From: Nesterenkonia sp. | Lineage (GTDB): Bacteria > Actinomycetota > Actinomycetes > Actinomycetales > Micrococcaceae | Length of the DNA stretch: 59,234 nt | NCBI RefSeq assembly: GCF_029265375.1 | Contig: NZ_JAJUJJ010000018.1 | Location: 1-59,234, forward strand | Direction of reading: 5' to 3' | Shown here: positions 8,702-17,316 of the stretch, one piece after another | Layout of the letters: every line of letters starts with the position of its first letter | Position numbering within the stretch: the stretch's first letter is position 1 | Notes under the pieces: generated by a model | The model's database searches: none | Seen by the model: the letters and a program-made list of their open reading frames with translations, nothing else | Told to the model about the DNA's origin: nothing | Made by a program: the position numbers and the translations under genes

Positions 8702-9940
8702 TCAGAGATTCTCCATCGGCTCCGGCTCCAGCAGCGCCACCGCAATAATGGCTGCGGTCTGCTCGATCTGCCATTCCCTGGCTCCGCACCGGCGCAGACC
8801 CTCAGTGACCGTGTTCAGGTCCACCGGCTCAGGCGCTTCCCAGCAGAGCTGCTTCAGCACGGCGGGGGCCAGCAGGGTGTCCGGCATAATGCGCAGCTGC
8901 TCCGCCCGCCGGCCCAGGCGCAGTTTGGCTGTGCGGTACTGCCGGTAGGCCAGCGGATTGCGGTCCTTCCAGGTCCGCGGGGGAGGGGGGCTGCCGCTGG
9001 GCCGCTGCCTGACGGGGAGGTCTTCAGTGGCGACGCCGGCCTGGACCGCCCGCAGCCACCGGGGGGCCTCTCGCTTCGCCGCCCGTCCGTGGAACCCCGG
9101 CACGGAGAGCAGCTGCGGTACGGTGCGCGGCATGACCTCGGCGGCGGCCACCAGGGCTGAGTCGGGCAGCAGACGTCCGGGGGCGACGTCCTTCTTCTCC
9201 GCCAGGGACTCCCGGGCGTTCCAGAGCTCACGCAGCACTGCCAGGCTGCGGACGGACTTCAGCTTGTTGATGCCGCTGGTCTTCCGCCACCGCTCGCTGC
9301 GCGGCACCGCGGCAGGACGGGCCGTGCGCAGGTGCTCGAACTCCTCGGCGGCCCAATCTGCCTTGCCCTGGGCGACGAGCAGCTCCTGCAGCTTCTCACG
9401 CAGCCCCAGGAGCAGCTCCACATCCAGGGCGGCGTAGCGCAGCCATTCGGCCGGCAGCGGCCGGCGGGACCAGTCGGCCGCGGAGTGCTCCTTGGCCAGC
9501 CGCAGGCCCAGCAGGTGCTCGACGACGGCGCCGAGGCCCACCCGTGGCAGACCGGCCATCCGCGCGGCCACCTCCGTGTCGAAGAGGCTGGGGGGATGCA
9601 TACCCAGCTCCGCCAGGCACGGCAGGTCCTGCCCGGCGGCGTGCAGCACCCACTCGGCGTCGTCCAGCGCCTCCTGCGCCGGCAGCAGCGTGTCGAAGGG
9701 CTCGGGGTCGATCAGCCAGATCCCTGAGCCCTCGCGTTTGAGCTGGACCAGGAAGGCGCGCTGCCCGTACCGGAACCCCGAGGCACGTTCGGCGTCCACT
9801 GCCACCGGCCCGCTTCCTGCGGCCAGGGCGTCTGCGGCGCGCAGCAGCCCCCGCTCAGTCTCAATGACCGCGGGGACGCCGTCGTCGGGTTCGGTGAGCA
9901 GCGGCAGCGTGTCGGGGTCGGGCGGGGGAGTGAGGGTCAC
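8702..9940 (-). CDS. rnd: Ribonuclease D-like 3'-5' exonuclease with HRDC domain
   Basis: This 412-residue protein has a DEDD exonuclease domain followed by an HRDC nucleic-acid-binding domain. Likely catalytic residues are D49 and E51 (AVDAERASG), the aspartate near 105 (AAGQDLPCL), and Y169 with D173 (YAALDVELL). HRDC spans about 220-295. It would trim 3' ends of tRNA or other structured RNA in the cytoplasm. It starts with GTG at 9940, and that start overlaps the stop of the upstream DUF3000 gene by one base (TAGTG), indicating translational coupling. Confidence 0.88.
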   Translation of the reverse strand: MTLTPPPDPDTLPLLTEPDDGVPAVIETERGLLRAADALAAGSGPVAVDAERASGFRYGQRAFLVQLKREGSGIWLIDPEPFDTLLPAQEALDDAEWVLHAAGQDLPCLAELGMHPPSLFDTEVAARMAGLPRVGLGAVVEHLLGLRLAKEHSAADWSRRPLPAEWLRYAALDVELLLGLREKLQELLVAQGKADWAAEEFEHLRTARPAAVPRSERWRKTSGINKLKSVRSLAVLRELWNARESLAEKKDVAPGRLLPDSALVAAAEVMPRTVPQLLSVPGFHGRAAKREAPRWLRAVQAGVATEDLPVRQRPSGSPPPPRTWKDRNPLAYRQYRTAKLRLGRRAEQLRIMPDTLLAPAVLKQLCWEAPEPVDLNTVTEGLRRCGAREWQIEQTAAIIAVALLEPEPMENL

Positions 9941-10644
9941 TAGCTTCTCCGAATATGAGGAAGAGCGACGACGCCGTCAGGCACCGGGGGCAGCCCGGCG
10001 AAGGAGCAGGCCATATCCGCCCAGGCCTCCAGGTGGGTGCCGAAGGAGGTGTCCGCCGGTGTCCACGAGGCGCGCAGCTCCACGTCATTGCTGGCCTGGC
10101 GGTTCTGCAGCGATCCGAAGGACTCCGAGAGGATGCGCGTAGCAGTGCCGCCGGCATGCGAGTATGCCACCCCGTGAGCCTCCAGGGCCTCGCACAGCCA
10201 GGTCCAGGCCACTGAGGCCAGCAGCGGGTCATTGCCCATCTCAGGCTCCAGCTCCGCCCGGATATAGATCACCACCCGGAAGTCCCCGCCCCAGCTCTGC
10301 TGGCCGGCGGGGTCGTGCAGCAGAATCATCCGCCCGGTGGCCAGGATCTCCTCCTCATTGGCAGTCGGCCGCAGGCGGGCTACCGGATGGGCGGAGGAGA
10401 CCTTCGCCTCGGGCGAGGCGATCTCGGCTCGCAGTGCGACGGCGAAGGGAGCCAGTCTCCGGGGAGCGGGCACTTCAGCCACTACCGCCTCCTGCCGGGG
10501 CTGCGCCCGCCGCAGCTGGGTCAGGGCAGCGCGGAATGATTCGGGCACATCCTCAATGCCGGGGGTGCGGATCTGCGGTCCCCGGCCTGCGGCCGCCTGC
10601 GATGTGTGCGCGGCTGGGTCGCCCAACGGGCCGAATACGCTCAC
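9940..10644 (-). CDS. DUF3000 domain protein
   Basis: This 234-residue protein matches the actinobacterial DUF3000 family in its core (VPESFRAALTQLRRAQPR, then PFAVALRAEI and WTWLCEALEAHG). Its function is unknown. In actinobacteria the family typically sits directly before an RNase D-like gene, as it does here, so a role in RNA metabolism is possible but only by association. The GTG start at 10644 is supported by a TAGGCT -10 element 7 bases upstream. The N-terminal 35 residues are low complexity. Confidence 0.8.
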   Translation of the reverse strand: MSVFGPLGDPAAHTSQAAAGRGPQIRTPGIEDVPESFRAALTQLRRAQPRQEAVVAEVPAPRRLAPFAVALRAEIASPEAKVSSAHPVARLRPTANEEEILATGRMILLHDPAGQQSWGGDFRVVIYIRAELEPEMGNDPLLASVAWTWLCEALEAHGVAYSHAGGTATRILSESFGSLQNRQASNDVELRASWTPADTSFGTHLEAWADMACSFAGLPPVPDGVVALPHIRRS

Positions 10645-10651
10645 GTCCTCC

Positions 10652-10657
10652 AGCCTA
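10652..10657 (-). promoter_or_regulatory. -10 element of the DUF3000-rnd operon
   Basis: TAGGCT on the minus strand ends 7 bases before the GTG start, consistent with a leaderless transcript. Confidence 0.5.
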
Positions 10658-10712
10658 GGGAGCCGCCTGTGCTGGGCCGGTCAGGCGCGCCGCGCTGGCC
10701 TTGACTGCTCGC

Positions 10713-11774
10713 CTACTCTCCTGCGGCGACGGCCAGCAGCGCGTCAATGTCCTCTTGCCGGGTCTGCCAGGAGCACATCAGACGCAGCACCGGATTGCCG
10801 CTGGGTGCGGTCCCCCACACATGAGCCAGGTAGCGCGCCTGGATGCGGGATGCGATCTCAGCTGACACCTCCGGGAAGACGGCGTTGACCGGGGTGGCTC
10901 CGGAGAGCCGCACTCCCTGAAGAGCGCTGAGCCGGGCTGCCAGCTCAGCGGCGCACCGGTTGGCGTGCTCCGCGTTGCGGCGCCACAGATCAGTGCTGAA
11001 CAGCTCCAGCAGCTGGGCGGAGATGTAGCGCTGCTTGCTGGCCAGCTGCATGGAGAACTTGCGGATGTAGTCGGTGCCGCGCACCCGGTCGGGATTGATG
11101 ACCACCACCGCCTCGGCAGCCAGCGCCCCGTTCTTGGTTCCGCCCAAGGAGACGATGTCCGCGCCTGCGCCGGCGGTCGCCTCGCCCAGACTCACCCCCA
11201 GGGCCGCGGCCGCATTGGAGAGCCGGGCACCGTCCACGTGCAGGCTCATGCCGTGGGCATGGGCCGCCTCGGCCAGGGCAGAGAGCTCATCCAGGCTGTA
11301 GAGCGTGCCCACCTCGGTGGACTGGGTCACCGAGACGGCCAGCGGCTGGGCTGCGTGGACGAAGCCGAGCGCACCGACCTCCGCGCCGATGTCCTGCGGG
11401 GTGAGCTTGCCTTCGGCGCCGGGGCGGGGCAGCAGCTTCACTGCGCCCAGCCGCTCCGGGGCGGCTCCCTCGTCATTGTTCACATGCGCCCCCTGGGCGC
11501 AGATCGCCGCGCCCCAGCGGGGCAGCAGCGCCTGCAGGGCCACCACATTGGCTCCGGTGCCGTTGAAGACCGGGTAGATCTCCGCTTGCGGTCCGAACTC
11601 GCGCTGGGCCCACTGCTGCAGCCGCGCTGTGGCGTCGTCGGCACCGTAGGGCAGGGCGGGGCCGTGGTTGACGGTGGTCAGCGCCTGGAGGATCTCCGGG
11701 CAGACTCCGGCCGTATTGTCTGAGGCGAAGGAGGGATCCAGGCTGGTCTCGGCGGTGCTGCGCTGCTTGCCCAT
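10713..11774 (-). CDS. ltaE: Low-specificity threonine aldolase (PLP lyase)
   Basis: This 353-residue fold-type I PLP enzyme is expected to split threonine (or allo-threonine) into glycine and acetaldehyde. The predicted Schiff-base lysine is K214 in SLGGTKNGA. The PLP-phosphate loop NGTGANV (71-77) and HVDGARLSNA (179-188) are clear. The start ATG overlaps the msrB stop by one base (TGATG), so it is the second gene of an msrB-ltaE operon. The tyrosine/threonine specificity within the beta-eliminating lyase superfamily cannot be settled by eye. Confidence 0.85.
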   Translation of the reverse strand: MGKQRSTAETSLDPSFASDNTAGVCPEILQALTTVNHGPALPYGADDATARLQQWAQREFGPQAEIYPVFNGTGANVVALQALLPRWGAAICAQGAHVNNDEGAAPERLGAVKLLPRPGAEGKLTPQDIGAEVGALGFVHAAQPLAVSVTQSTEVGTLYSLDELSALAEAAHAHGMSLHVDGARLSNAAAALGVSLGEATAGAGADIVSLGGTKNGALAAEAVVVINPDRVRGTDYIRKFSMQLASKQRYISAQLLELFSTDLWRRNAEHANRCAAELAARLSALQGVRLSGATPVNAVFPEVSAEIASRIQARYLAHVWGTAPSGNPVLRLMCSWQTRQEDIDALLAVAAGE

Positions 11775-12178
11775 CAGCCGTCCTGCTCCGCGCTGCCGGC
11801 GGGCTGGAAGGTCATCGAGACCGAATTGATGCAGTAGCGCAGATCGGTGGGCGTATTGAACCCCTCGCCCTCGAAGACGTGGCCCAGGTGCGAATCGCAG
11901 GAGCCGCAGCGAACCTCGATCCGCTGCATTCCCATGGATGTGTCCTTCAGATAGGTCACGTTCGATCCTTCAGCCGGCTGGTAGAAGCTCGGCCAGCCGC
12001 AGCGGGAGTCGAATTTGGTCTCGGAGTCGAACAGTTCGGCTCCGCAGGCCCGGCAGAAATAGGTGCCCGGCTCCTTATTGTCCCAGTACTCCCCGGTGTA
12101 CGGGCGTTCGGTGCCGCCCTCGCGCAGCACGTGGTATTCCAAGTCGGTGAGTCTGTTGCGGAACGGATCGTCGCTCAT
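11774..12178 (-). CDS. msrB: Peptide-methionine (R)-S-oxide reductase
   Basis: This 134-residue MsrB repairs the R isomer of methionine sulfoxide in proteins. Zinc ligands are the pairs C42/C45 (CRAC) and C91/C94 (CGSC). The catalytic cysteine is C116 in RYCINSVSM. GWPSF (61-65) and HLGHVF (97-102) are family signatures. The companion msrA is encoded at 20406-20957 in a separate operon. A leaderless -10 (12185-12190) precedes the ATG. Confidence 0.96.
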   Translation of the reverse strand: MSDDPFRNRLTDLEYHVLREGGTERPYTGEYWDNKEPGTYFCRACGAELFDSETKFDSRCGWPSFYQPAEGSNVTYLKDTSMGMQRIEVRCGSCDSHLGHVFEGEGFNTPTDLRYCINSVSMTFQPAGSAEQDG

Positions 12179-12184
12179 ACCTCC

Positions 12185-12190
12185 ATCCTA
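12185..12190 (-). promoter_or_regulatory. -10 element of msrB-ltaE
   Basis: TAGGAT on the minus strand ends 6 bases before the ATG. Those 6 bases (GGAGGT) could also act as a Shine-Dalgarno sequence. Confidence 0.5.
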
Positions 12191-12201
12191 CGTCCGAGGC
12201 G

Positions 12202-12207
12202 TAAGGT
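12202..12207 (+). promoter_or_regulatory. -10 element of the alpha/beta hydrolase gene
   Basis: TAAGGT lies 33 bases before the ATG, followed by GGGAGG 5 bases before it. It is divergent from the msrB promoter. Confidence 0.4.
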
Positions 12208-12240
12208 GGATCGTGACGGTGCGAGCATTCTGGGAGGTCT

Positions 12241-13602
12241 ATGAACCGGGATCTGCGAGGCGGACTGAAACGGGCCGCCGCCGGTGCTGAGTGGGCCCGA
12301 CTGCGCGGTGAGCGGCAGGCTAAGGCGCTGCTGCGGGCTGCCGGCCGGGAGCCGGAGCCCACGCCCTGGGTGCGGGCGGTCACCCTGGGAGCAGGCACCG
12401 GACTGGCCGCCGGGATGACGCTGACCGCGGTGGCTTCGGCGATCGCCGGGTACTTCGCCCGGGTGGTGGTCACCCCGGTGAAGGAGCGGGTGGAGGACCT
12501 GGAGATCCTGGCGGTGGTGCATGGGCCCGACGGCGACGAGGTGATTCTGCCGGCCACCGATGAGACTGTGGTCGACGGCGTCTACGGACTCTACTTCCAC
12601 GGCGGCAAGTCGTTTGCGCGGATCGGGAGCATCACCAGCTTCACGCCCCGGGACGGCACGCTGGCCCGCAGGGTGGAGGCGGTCCACGGCGGAGACCTGC
12701 GCACCGCAGTGCGCGGCTGGTGGTCCTCGGTTCCGTATCTGACGCCGCAGGAGGCCGGATACGAATACGACGACGTCATCCTGGACCTGCCCGGCGGCCC
12801 GGCCCCGGCCTGGTACGTGCCGGCCTCCGACCCGCAGGCTCCACTGGCCGGCCGCGGCATCTGGGCGATCATGGTCCACGGCCGCGGCGGGCTGCGCACT
12901 GAGGGCATCAAGGCGCTTCCGGCTGCCGCGGAGCTGGGCATCGATTCGCTGCTGATCTCCTACCGCAATGACGGTGAGGCCCCCGCCGCCCCGGACGGCA
13001 AGTACGGGCTGGGCGTGACCGAATGGGAGGACGTCGAGGCCGCCATCCGCTACGCCCTGGAGCACGGAGCCCGGGAGGTGGTGCTCTTCGGATGGTCCAT
13101 GGGTGGCGCCATCTGCCTGCAGGTCGCCGATCGGTCTCCGCTGGCCATCCATATCGCAGGTCAGGTGCTCACCGGCCCGGTGATCGACTGGATCGACGTG
13201 CTGGCCTATCAGGCCAGGGCGCTGAAGATCCCCGATCCGATCGGCCGGCTGACTCGGTGGTTCATCTCCAACCGGGCAGGTCGCAGGGTCACCGGCCTGG
13301 CCTCACCGGTGGACCTGAAGGTGCTGAACTGGATCGACCGTGCCGATCAGCTGCACGTGCGCACCCTGATCCTGCACAGCATCGACGACGACGTCGTCCC
13401 CTACGGTCCCAGCCGGGAGCTGGCCCAGCGGAACTCACTGGTCCATTTTGTGCCCTTCAACCGCGCCAAGCACGTCAAAGAGTGGAACTATGATCCGCGG
13501 CGGTGGGAGCGCAGCGTGATCCGCTGGGTGCAGGACCTGTTCGACCGCCCTCAGCCGGGCCAGCGTCCTGAGGGATCAGACCTGGCCTCAGACCGGGATT
13601 AG
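12241..13602 (+). CDS. Membrane-anchored alpha/beta hydrolase
   Basis: This 453-residue protein has one strongly hydrophobic Gly/Ala-rich segment near residues 41-70, probably a membrane anchor. A serine-hydrolase fold follows. The nucleophile elbow is GWSMGG (serine near 286), the oxyanion region is MVHGRGG, and a likely acid/His pair lies in HSIDDDVVPYG and FNRAKHVKEWN. The substrate is unknown; esterase or peptidase activity are both possible. GGGAGG 5 bases upstream supports the start. The last 4 bases overlap the convergent sufE stop. Confidence 0.78.
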   Translation: MNRDLRGGLKRAAAGAEWARLRGERQAKALLRAAGREPEPTPWVRAVTLGAGTGLAAGMTLTAVASAIAGYFARVVVTPVKERVEDLEILAVVHGPDGDEVILPATDETVVDGVYGLYFHGGKSFARIGSITSFTPRDGTLARRVEAVHGGDLRTAVRGWWSSVPYLTPQEAGYEYDDVILDLPGGPAPAWYVPASDPQAPLAGRGIWAIMVHGRGGLRTEGIKALPAAAELGIDSLLISYRNDGEAPAAPDGKYGLGVTEWEDVEAAIRYALEHGAREVVLFGWSMGGAICLQVADRSPLAIHIAGQVLTGPVIDWIDVLAYQARALKIPDPIGRLTRWFISNRAGRRVTGLASPVDLKVLNWIDRADQLHVRTLILHSIDDDVVPYGPSRELAQRNSLVHFVPFNRAKHVKEWNYDPRRWERSVIRWVQDLFDRPQPGQRPEGSDLASDRD

Positions 13603-14048
13603 ACAGCGATGTGCTCGCGCACATTGCGTTTGATGCGCCCGAGCATCGCACTCATACCGCGCAGCCGCAGCGGGGTGATGGCCTGGGCCAGCCCGAGCCG
13701 CTGGTGCAGGTCATCGGGCACGGCCAGGATCTGCTCATAGGTCAGCCCGGAGAGCCCCTGCTGCAGGATCGAGGCGAAGCCCCGGGTGGTCGGCGCTTCG
13801 GCCGGCGCGGCGAAGATCAGCTCGGCGGTGGAGGCGTCGTCGTCGTACTCCACGGCCAGAAACAGCGGCGTCTGGCACTCCACCACCTGCTCCATCTGCT
13901 CGGTGTAGTCGCCTCCGTAGGCTTCGGGCAGCTCGGGCAGCTCCCGGGAGAGCTCCAGCAGCAGCTCCAGACGTTCACGGTCGCCGACGGCGTGGAATTC
14001 CTCGACGATCTCCGCCAGGGGCTGCGGCAAATCAGCGGTAGGGGTCAT
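13599..14048 (-). CDS. sufE: SufE-like cysteine-desulfurase activator
   Basis: This 149-residue SufE-family protein accepts sulfur from a cysteine desulfurase through a conserved cysteine (C58 in VVECQTPLFL) for iron-sulfur cluster assembly. The C-terminal part (ITPLRLRGMSAMLGRIK) is also characteristic. It lies 57 bases downstream of a rhodanese gene in the same direction, a pairing typical of actinobacteria. A TACCCT -10 hexamer 7 bases before the ATG could drive it separately. Confidence 0.93.
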   Translation of the reverse strand: MTPTADLPQPLAEIVEEFHAVGDRERLELLLELSRELPELPEAYGGDYTEQMEQVVECQTPLFLAVEYDDDASTAELIFAAPAEAPTTRGFASILQQGLSGLTYEQILAVPDDLHQRLGLAQAITPLRLRGMSAMLGRIKRNVREHIAV

Positions 14049-14055
14049 AGTCTCC

Positions 14056-14061
14056 AGGGTA
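14056..14061 (-). promoter_or_regulatory. -10 element of sufE
   Basis: TACCCT on the minus strand, 7 bases before the ATG, fits the leaderless pattern but is a weaker match than the others. Confidence 0.3.
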
Positions 14062-14105
14062 GTCCTCGCGGCGGGGGCGCGTCTCGGCCGCAGGCTGTGG
14101 CCGGC

Positions 14106-14987
14106 TCAGGATGCTTCGCCGGGCTCCTCGCCCACGGCGATGGGCAGCCTCACGGCATTGCCCCATTCGGTCCACGAGCCGTCGTAGTTGCGCACATTCT
14201 GATAGCCCAGCAGGTGCTTGAGCACGAACCAGGTGTGTGAGGAGCGCTCACCGATCCGGCAGTAGGCGATCACCTCATCGGCCTCTCCGATGCCGGCCCG
14301 GCGGGTGTAGATCTCCTCCAGCTCCTCGCGGGACTTGAAGGTGCCGTCCTCATTGGCCGCCATCGCCCAGGGAACATTCGCGGCCGTGGGGATATGACCT
14401 CCGCGCAGCGCCCCCTCGCCCTCGAAGCCGGCCGCCACTGTGACCTCCCCGGTGTACTCCGGGGCTGAGCGCACATCCACCAGGGGTTTGCCCAGATGCT
14501 CCAGAACGTCCTCCCGGAAGGCGCGGAAGGTCCGGTCATCGCGGGCCGCGGGCACCGGATAGTCGCTCGGCGTCGGCTGGGGGACCTGGGTGGTCAGCTC
14601 CCGCCCCTCGGCGATCCAAGCGGCCCGGCCGCCGTCGAGCAGGCGCAGGTCCTGGTGCCCGAAGAGGGTGAAGACCCACAGCGCATAGGCGGCCCACCAG
14701 TTGGAGCGGTCCCCGTAGAAGATCACCGTGGAATCCGGGGAGATGCCCTTGGAGGAGGCGAAGGCGGCGAATGCTTTCTCATCCAGGAAGTCCCGGGTCA
14801 CCGGGTCATTGAGGTCGGTGTGCCAGTCGATCTTCACCGCCCCGGGGATATGGCCGGTGTCGTAGAGCAGCACGTCCTCATTGGACTCCACCACGACCAC
14901 ATTCGGGTCATCCAGGTGCTCGGCGAGCCATTCGGTGCTCACCAGCGCCTGCGGGTTGGCGTACTGGGTCAGGTCCTTCTCAGCCAT
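14106..14987 (-). CDS. sseA: Thiosulfate/3-mercaptopyruvate sulfurtransferase (two-domain rhodanese)
   Basis: This 293-residue protein has tandem rhodanese domains. The N-terminal one is inactive (about 15-135) and the C-terminal one carries the active-site loop [11 protein letters not shown], with C243 as the persulfide-bearing residue. The CRIGER loop is the form seen in actinobacterial CysA-type thiosulfate sulfurtransferases. It could supply persulfide sulfur, and the adjacent sufE supports a link to sulfur trafficking. GAAAGG precedes the ATG. Confidence 0.9.
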   Translation of the reverse strand: MAEKDLTQYANPQALVSTEWLAEHLDDPNVVVVESNEDVLLYDTGHIPGAVKIDWHTDLNDPVTRDFLDEKAFAAFASSKGISPDSTVIFYGDRSNWWAAYALWVFTLFGHQDLRLLDGGRAAWIAEGRELTTQVPQPTPSDYPVPAARDDRTFRAFREDVLEHLGKPLVDVRSAPEYTGEVTVAAGFEGEGALRGGHIPTAANVPWAMAANEDGTFKSREELEEIYTRRAGIGEADEVIAYCRIGERSSHTWFVLKHLLGYQNVRNYDGSWTEWGNAVRLPIAVGEEPGEAS

Positions 14988-15023
14988 GGCCTCTCACCTT
15001 TCCTCTGATGCCGGCTTACCTTC

Positions 15024-15029
15024 AGCCTA
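15024..15029 (-). promoter_or_regulatory. -10 element of sseA-sufE
   Basis: TAGGCT on the minus strand lies 36 bases before the ATG, giving a short leader that contains the ribosome-binding site. Confidence 0.45.
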
Positions 15030-15129
15030 GTACCCGAGTCCGGCCGCCGGGCACCGGCAGTCACACGACGTCACAGCCAGCACGCGGCCCCGGATGAGAG
15101 CCGACGGATGCGGGGTCCGGGCCCTTCAG

Positions 15130-15135
15130 TACAGT
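15130..15135 (+). promoter_or_regulatory. -10 element of zapE, leaderless type
   Basis: TACAGT ends 6 bases before the ATG at 15142. This supports that start over an in-frame ATG at 15094. Confidence 0.55.
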
Positions 15136-15141
15136 GGAGGC

Positions 15142-16224
15142 ATGACCTCCACCGCTGAGCACAGCCCCGCAGCGCCGCTTGCCGAGCGCCGCCCCCAGGT
15201 CACCGTCGATGACCTGCTGGCCGGACTTCAGCCCTCCTTCCGCTTCGCGGACGTCTCCTTCGACTCCTACATTCCGGATCCGGCCCATCCCTCCCAGGCC
15301 GAGGCGGTCGAGGCGCTCCGCGGCTTCTCCGAGACCGTGGGCGCCTCCACCTCCTCGGGGCTGCTGGGCAGACTGTTCGGCCGGCGTCCTGCCAGCACTG
15401 CACCTGCGGGCATCTATCTGGACGGCGGCTTCGGGGTGGGCAAGACCCACCTGCTGGCCTCGCTCTACCACGCCGCCGGCAGCAGGGGGGTGCCGGAGAC
15501 CAAGCGGGCCTTCGGCACCTTCGTGGAGTACACGAATCTGGTGGGTGCGCTGTCCTTCCGCAGGACGGTGGAGGTCCTGAGCGGCTATGAGCTGGTGTGC
15601 ATTGACGAGTTCGAGCTCGACGACGCCGGCGACACCACTCTGATGTCGCGGCTGCTGCGGGAGCTGGCCGATGCGGGGGTGAAGCTGGCCGCCACGTCGA
15701 ATACGCTGCCCGGCTCGCTGGGGGAGGGGCGGTTCGCCGCCGCCGACTTCAAGCGCGAGATCCAGGTGCTGGCCGATCAGTTCCGGGTCATCCGGGTCGA
15801 CGGCGAAGACTACCGGCACCGTGGACTGCCTGAGGCCCCGCCCCCGCTGCAGACCGGGGAGCTGGAGCGCTTCGCTGAGGAGCACTTCGCCGATCAGCAG
15901 ATCGTCGTCGACGATTTCTCCGCCCTGTGCGAGCATCTTTCCGAGGTTCACCCCTCCCGGTACCGCCAGCTCATCTCCGGGGTGGAGGTGCTGGTGCTCA
16001 AAGACGTGGAGACCATCACCGCGCAGTCGCTGGCTCTGCGGTTCGTGGTGCTCGCGGACCGGCTCTATGACCAGGATGTCCGCCTCATCGCCTCCGGCGT
16101 GCCCTTCGACCAGCTGTTCACCGAGGAGATGATGAGCGGTGGCTACATGAAGAAGTACCACCGGGCGGTGTCCCGTCTGACAGCCTTGGCGCGTGCCGGG
16201 CAGATGGGTGAGCAGGCCCTGTAG
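15142..16224 (+). CDS. zapE: ZapE / AFG1-type P-loop ATPase
   Basis: This 360-residue AFG1-like ATPase has Walker A GGFGVGKTH (95-103) and Walker B CIDEFELDD (near 151). The sensor region LAATSNTLP is also visible. In proteobacteria ZapE binds FtsZ and destabilises the Z-ring, and the mitochondrial homologue AFG1 acts in protein quality control; the actinobacterial role is less certain. The start is set by the leaderless -10. Its stop codon overlaps a TAGGCT sequence that could be part of the next promoter region. Confidence 0.88.
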   Translation: MTSTAEHSPAAPLAERRPQVTVDDLLAGLQPSFRFADVSFDSYIPDPAHPSQAEAVEALRGFSETVGASTSSGLLGRLFGRRPASTAPAGIYLDGGFGVGKTHLLASLYHAAGSRGVPETKRAFGTFVEYTNLVGALSFRRTVEVLSGYELVCIDEFELDDAGDTTLMSRLLRELADAGVKLAATSNTLPGSLGEGRFAAADFKREIQVLADQFRVIRVDGEDYRHRGLPEAPPPLQTGELERFAEEHFADQQIVVDDFSALCEHLSEVHPSRYRQLISGVEVLVLKDVETITAQSLALRFVVLADRLYDQDVRLIASGVPFDQLFTEEMMSGGYMKKYHRAVSRLTALARAGQMGEQAL

Positions 16225-16239
16225 GCTGGAGTATCCCCC

Positions 16240-16261
16240 GTTCACCGTCCGTTCACGGTGC
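16240..16261 (+). promoter_or_regulatory. PHO-box-like direct repeat upstream of ppk2
   Basis: Two 11-base units lie in tandem: GTTCACCGTCC (16240-16250) and GTTCACGGTGC (16251-16261). The GTTCAC core and the 11-base spacing match the direct-repeat PHO boxes bound by PhoP in Streptomyces. The same bases also form a small hairpin (CACCGT/ACGGTG). The repeat ends 50 bases before the start of a polyphosphate kinase gene. PhoP binding here is inference. Confidence 0.5.
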
Positions 16262-16311
16262 GGTGGTGGTATGGACGGGCGATTCGGCCAGAGGAAAGGG
16301 GTGTACTGCCT

Positions 16312-17241
16312 ATGGTGAAGCAGCAGGCGTGGGAGGGACTGGAGTCCGAGCCCCGGCAGAACCTTCGCGAGTTCATCGACCAGCTGCGCGCCGGCGGGTA
16401 CACCGTCCGTGACGGGCACACTCCGGATCCTGATCTGATCGACCCGCAGGGCAATGCGGTGGAGACCTGGCAAGAGAACTATCCGTACGAGACTCGGCTG
16501 GACCGGGACCTCTACGAGATTGAGAAGTACCACCTGCAGGTGGAGCTGCTGAAGTTCCAGTACTGGGCCGAGGATTACGGGCTCAAGCACGTGATCGTCT
16601 TCGAGGGCCGCGACGCCGCAGGCAAGGGCGGCACCATCAAGCGGTTCACCGAGCATCTGAATCCGCGCACCGCCCGGGTGGTGGCGCTGTCGAAGCCCAG
16701 CGACCGTGAGCAGGGGCAGTGGTACTTCCAGCGCTACATCTACCACATGCCCACCGCCGGAGAGATGGTCCTGTTCGACCGATCCTGGTACAACCGGGCC
16801 GGGGTGGAGCGCGTCATGGGGTTCTGCTCCGACGACGACTATGAGACGTTCATGAAGCAGGCCCCGGTCTTCGAGCAGATGCTCATCGACGCGGGCATCC
16901 ATCTGACCAAGTTCTGGTTCTCCGTCACCCGCAAGGAGCAGCGGACCCGCTTCGCCATTCGGCAGATCGACCCGGTGCGGCAGTGGAAGCTCTCCCCGAT
17001 GGACCTTGAGTCCCTGGACCGCTGGGAGGCCTATACCGAGGCCAAGGAGGAGATGTTCCGGCGCACCGACACCGACCACGCTCCTTGGATCACGATCAAG
17101 TCCAATGACAAGAAGCGCGCCCGGCTCAATGCGATGCGCTATTTCCTCTCCCAGTTCGAGTATGAGGGAAAGGATCATGAGATCGTCGGGGAGCCCGACC
17201 CCCTGCTGGTGCGGCGCGGCCGCAACGCCGTCGGCGACTGA
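16312..17241 (+). CDS. ppk2: Polyphosphate kinase 2 (PPK2 family)
   Basis: This 309-residue protein is of the one-domain PPK2 class, which uses polyphosphate to phosphorylate nucleoside diphosphates (or the reverse reaction). Walker A is FEGRDAAGKGGTIKRF (97-112) and the lid/Walker B region is LFDRSWYNRAGVE (154-166). RRTDTDHAPWITIKSNDKKRARLN is typical near the C-terminus. The ATG at 16312 is chosen because a purine-rich AGAGGAAAGGGG precedes it; an ATG at 16258 is less likely. The PHO-box-like repeat suggests phosphate-dependent control. Substrate (ADP or GDP) cannot be read from the sequence. Confidence 0.92.
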   Translation: MVKQQAWEGLESEPRQNLREFIDQLRAGGYTVRDGHTPDPDLIDPQGNAVETWQENYPYETRLDRDLYEIEKYHLQVELLKFQYWAEDYGLKHVIVFEGRDAAGKGGTIKRFTEHLNPRTARVVALSKPSDREQGQWYFQRYIYHMPTAGEMVLFDRSWYNRAGVERVMGFCSDDDYETFMKQAPVFEQMLIDAGIHLTKFWFSVTRKEQRTRFAIRQIDPVRQWKLSPMDLESLDRWEAYTEAKEEMFRRTDTDHAPWITIKSNDKKRARLNAMRYFLSQFEYEGKDHEIVGEPDPLLVRRGRNAVGD

Positions 17242-17258
17242 CCGGCGTCGCGAACGGG

Positions 17259-17264
17259 TAGGAT
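17259..17264 (+). promoter_or_regulatory. -10 element of gnd
   Basis: TAGGAT lies 52 bases before the ATG, in the 75-base gap after ppk2. Confidence 0.4.
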
Positions 17265-17316
17265 CGGGGAGGCACTGACCGCGTGAAGGACTGATCGCTG
17301 CAGGGAGACGCATTCT

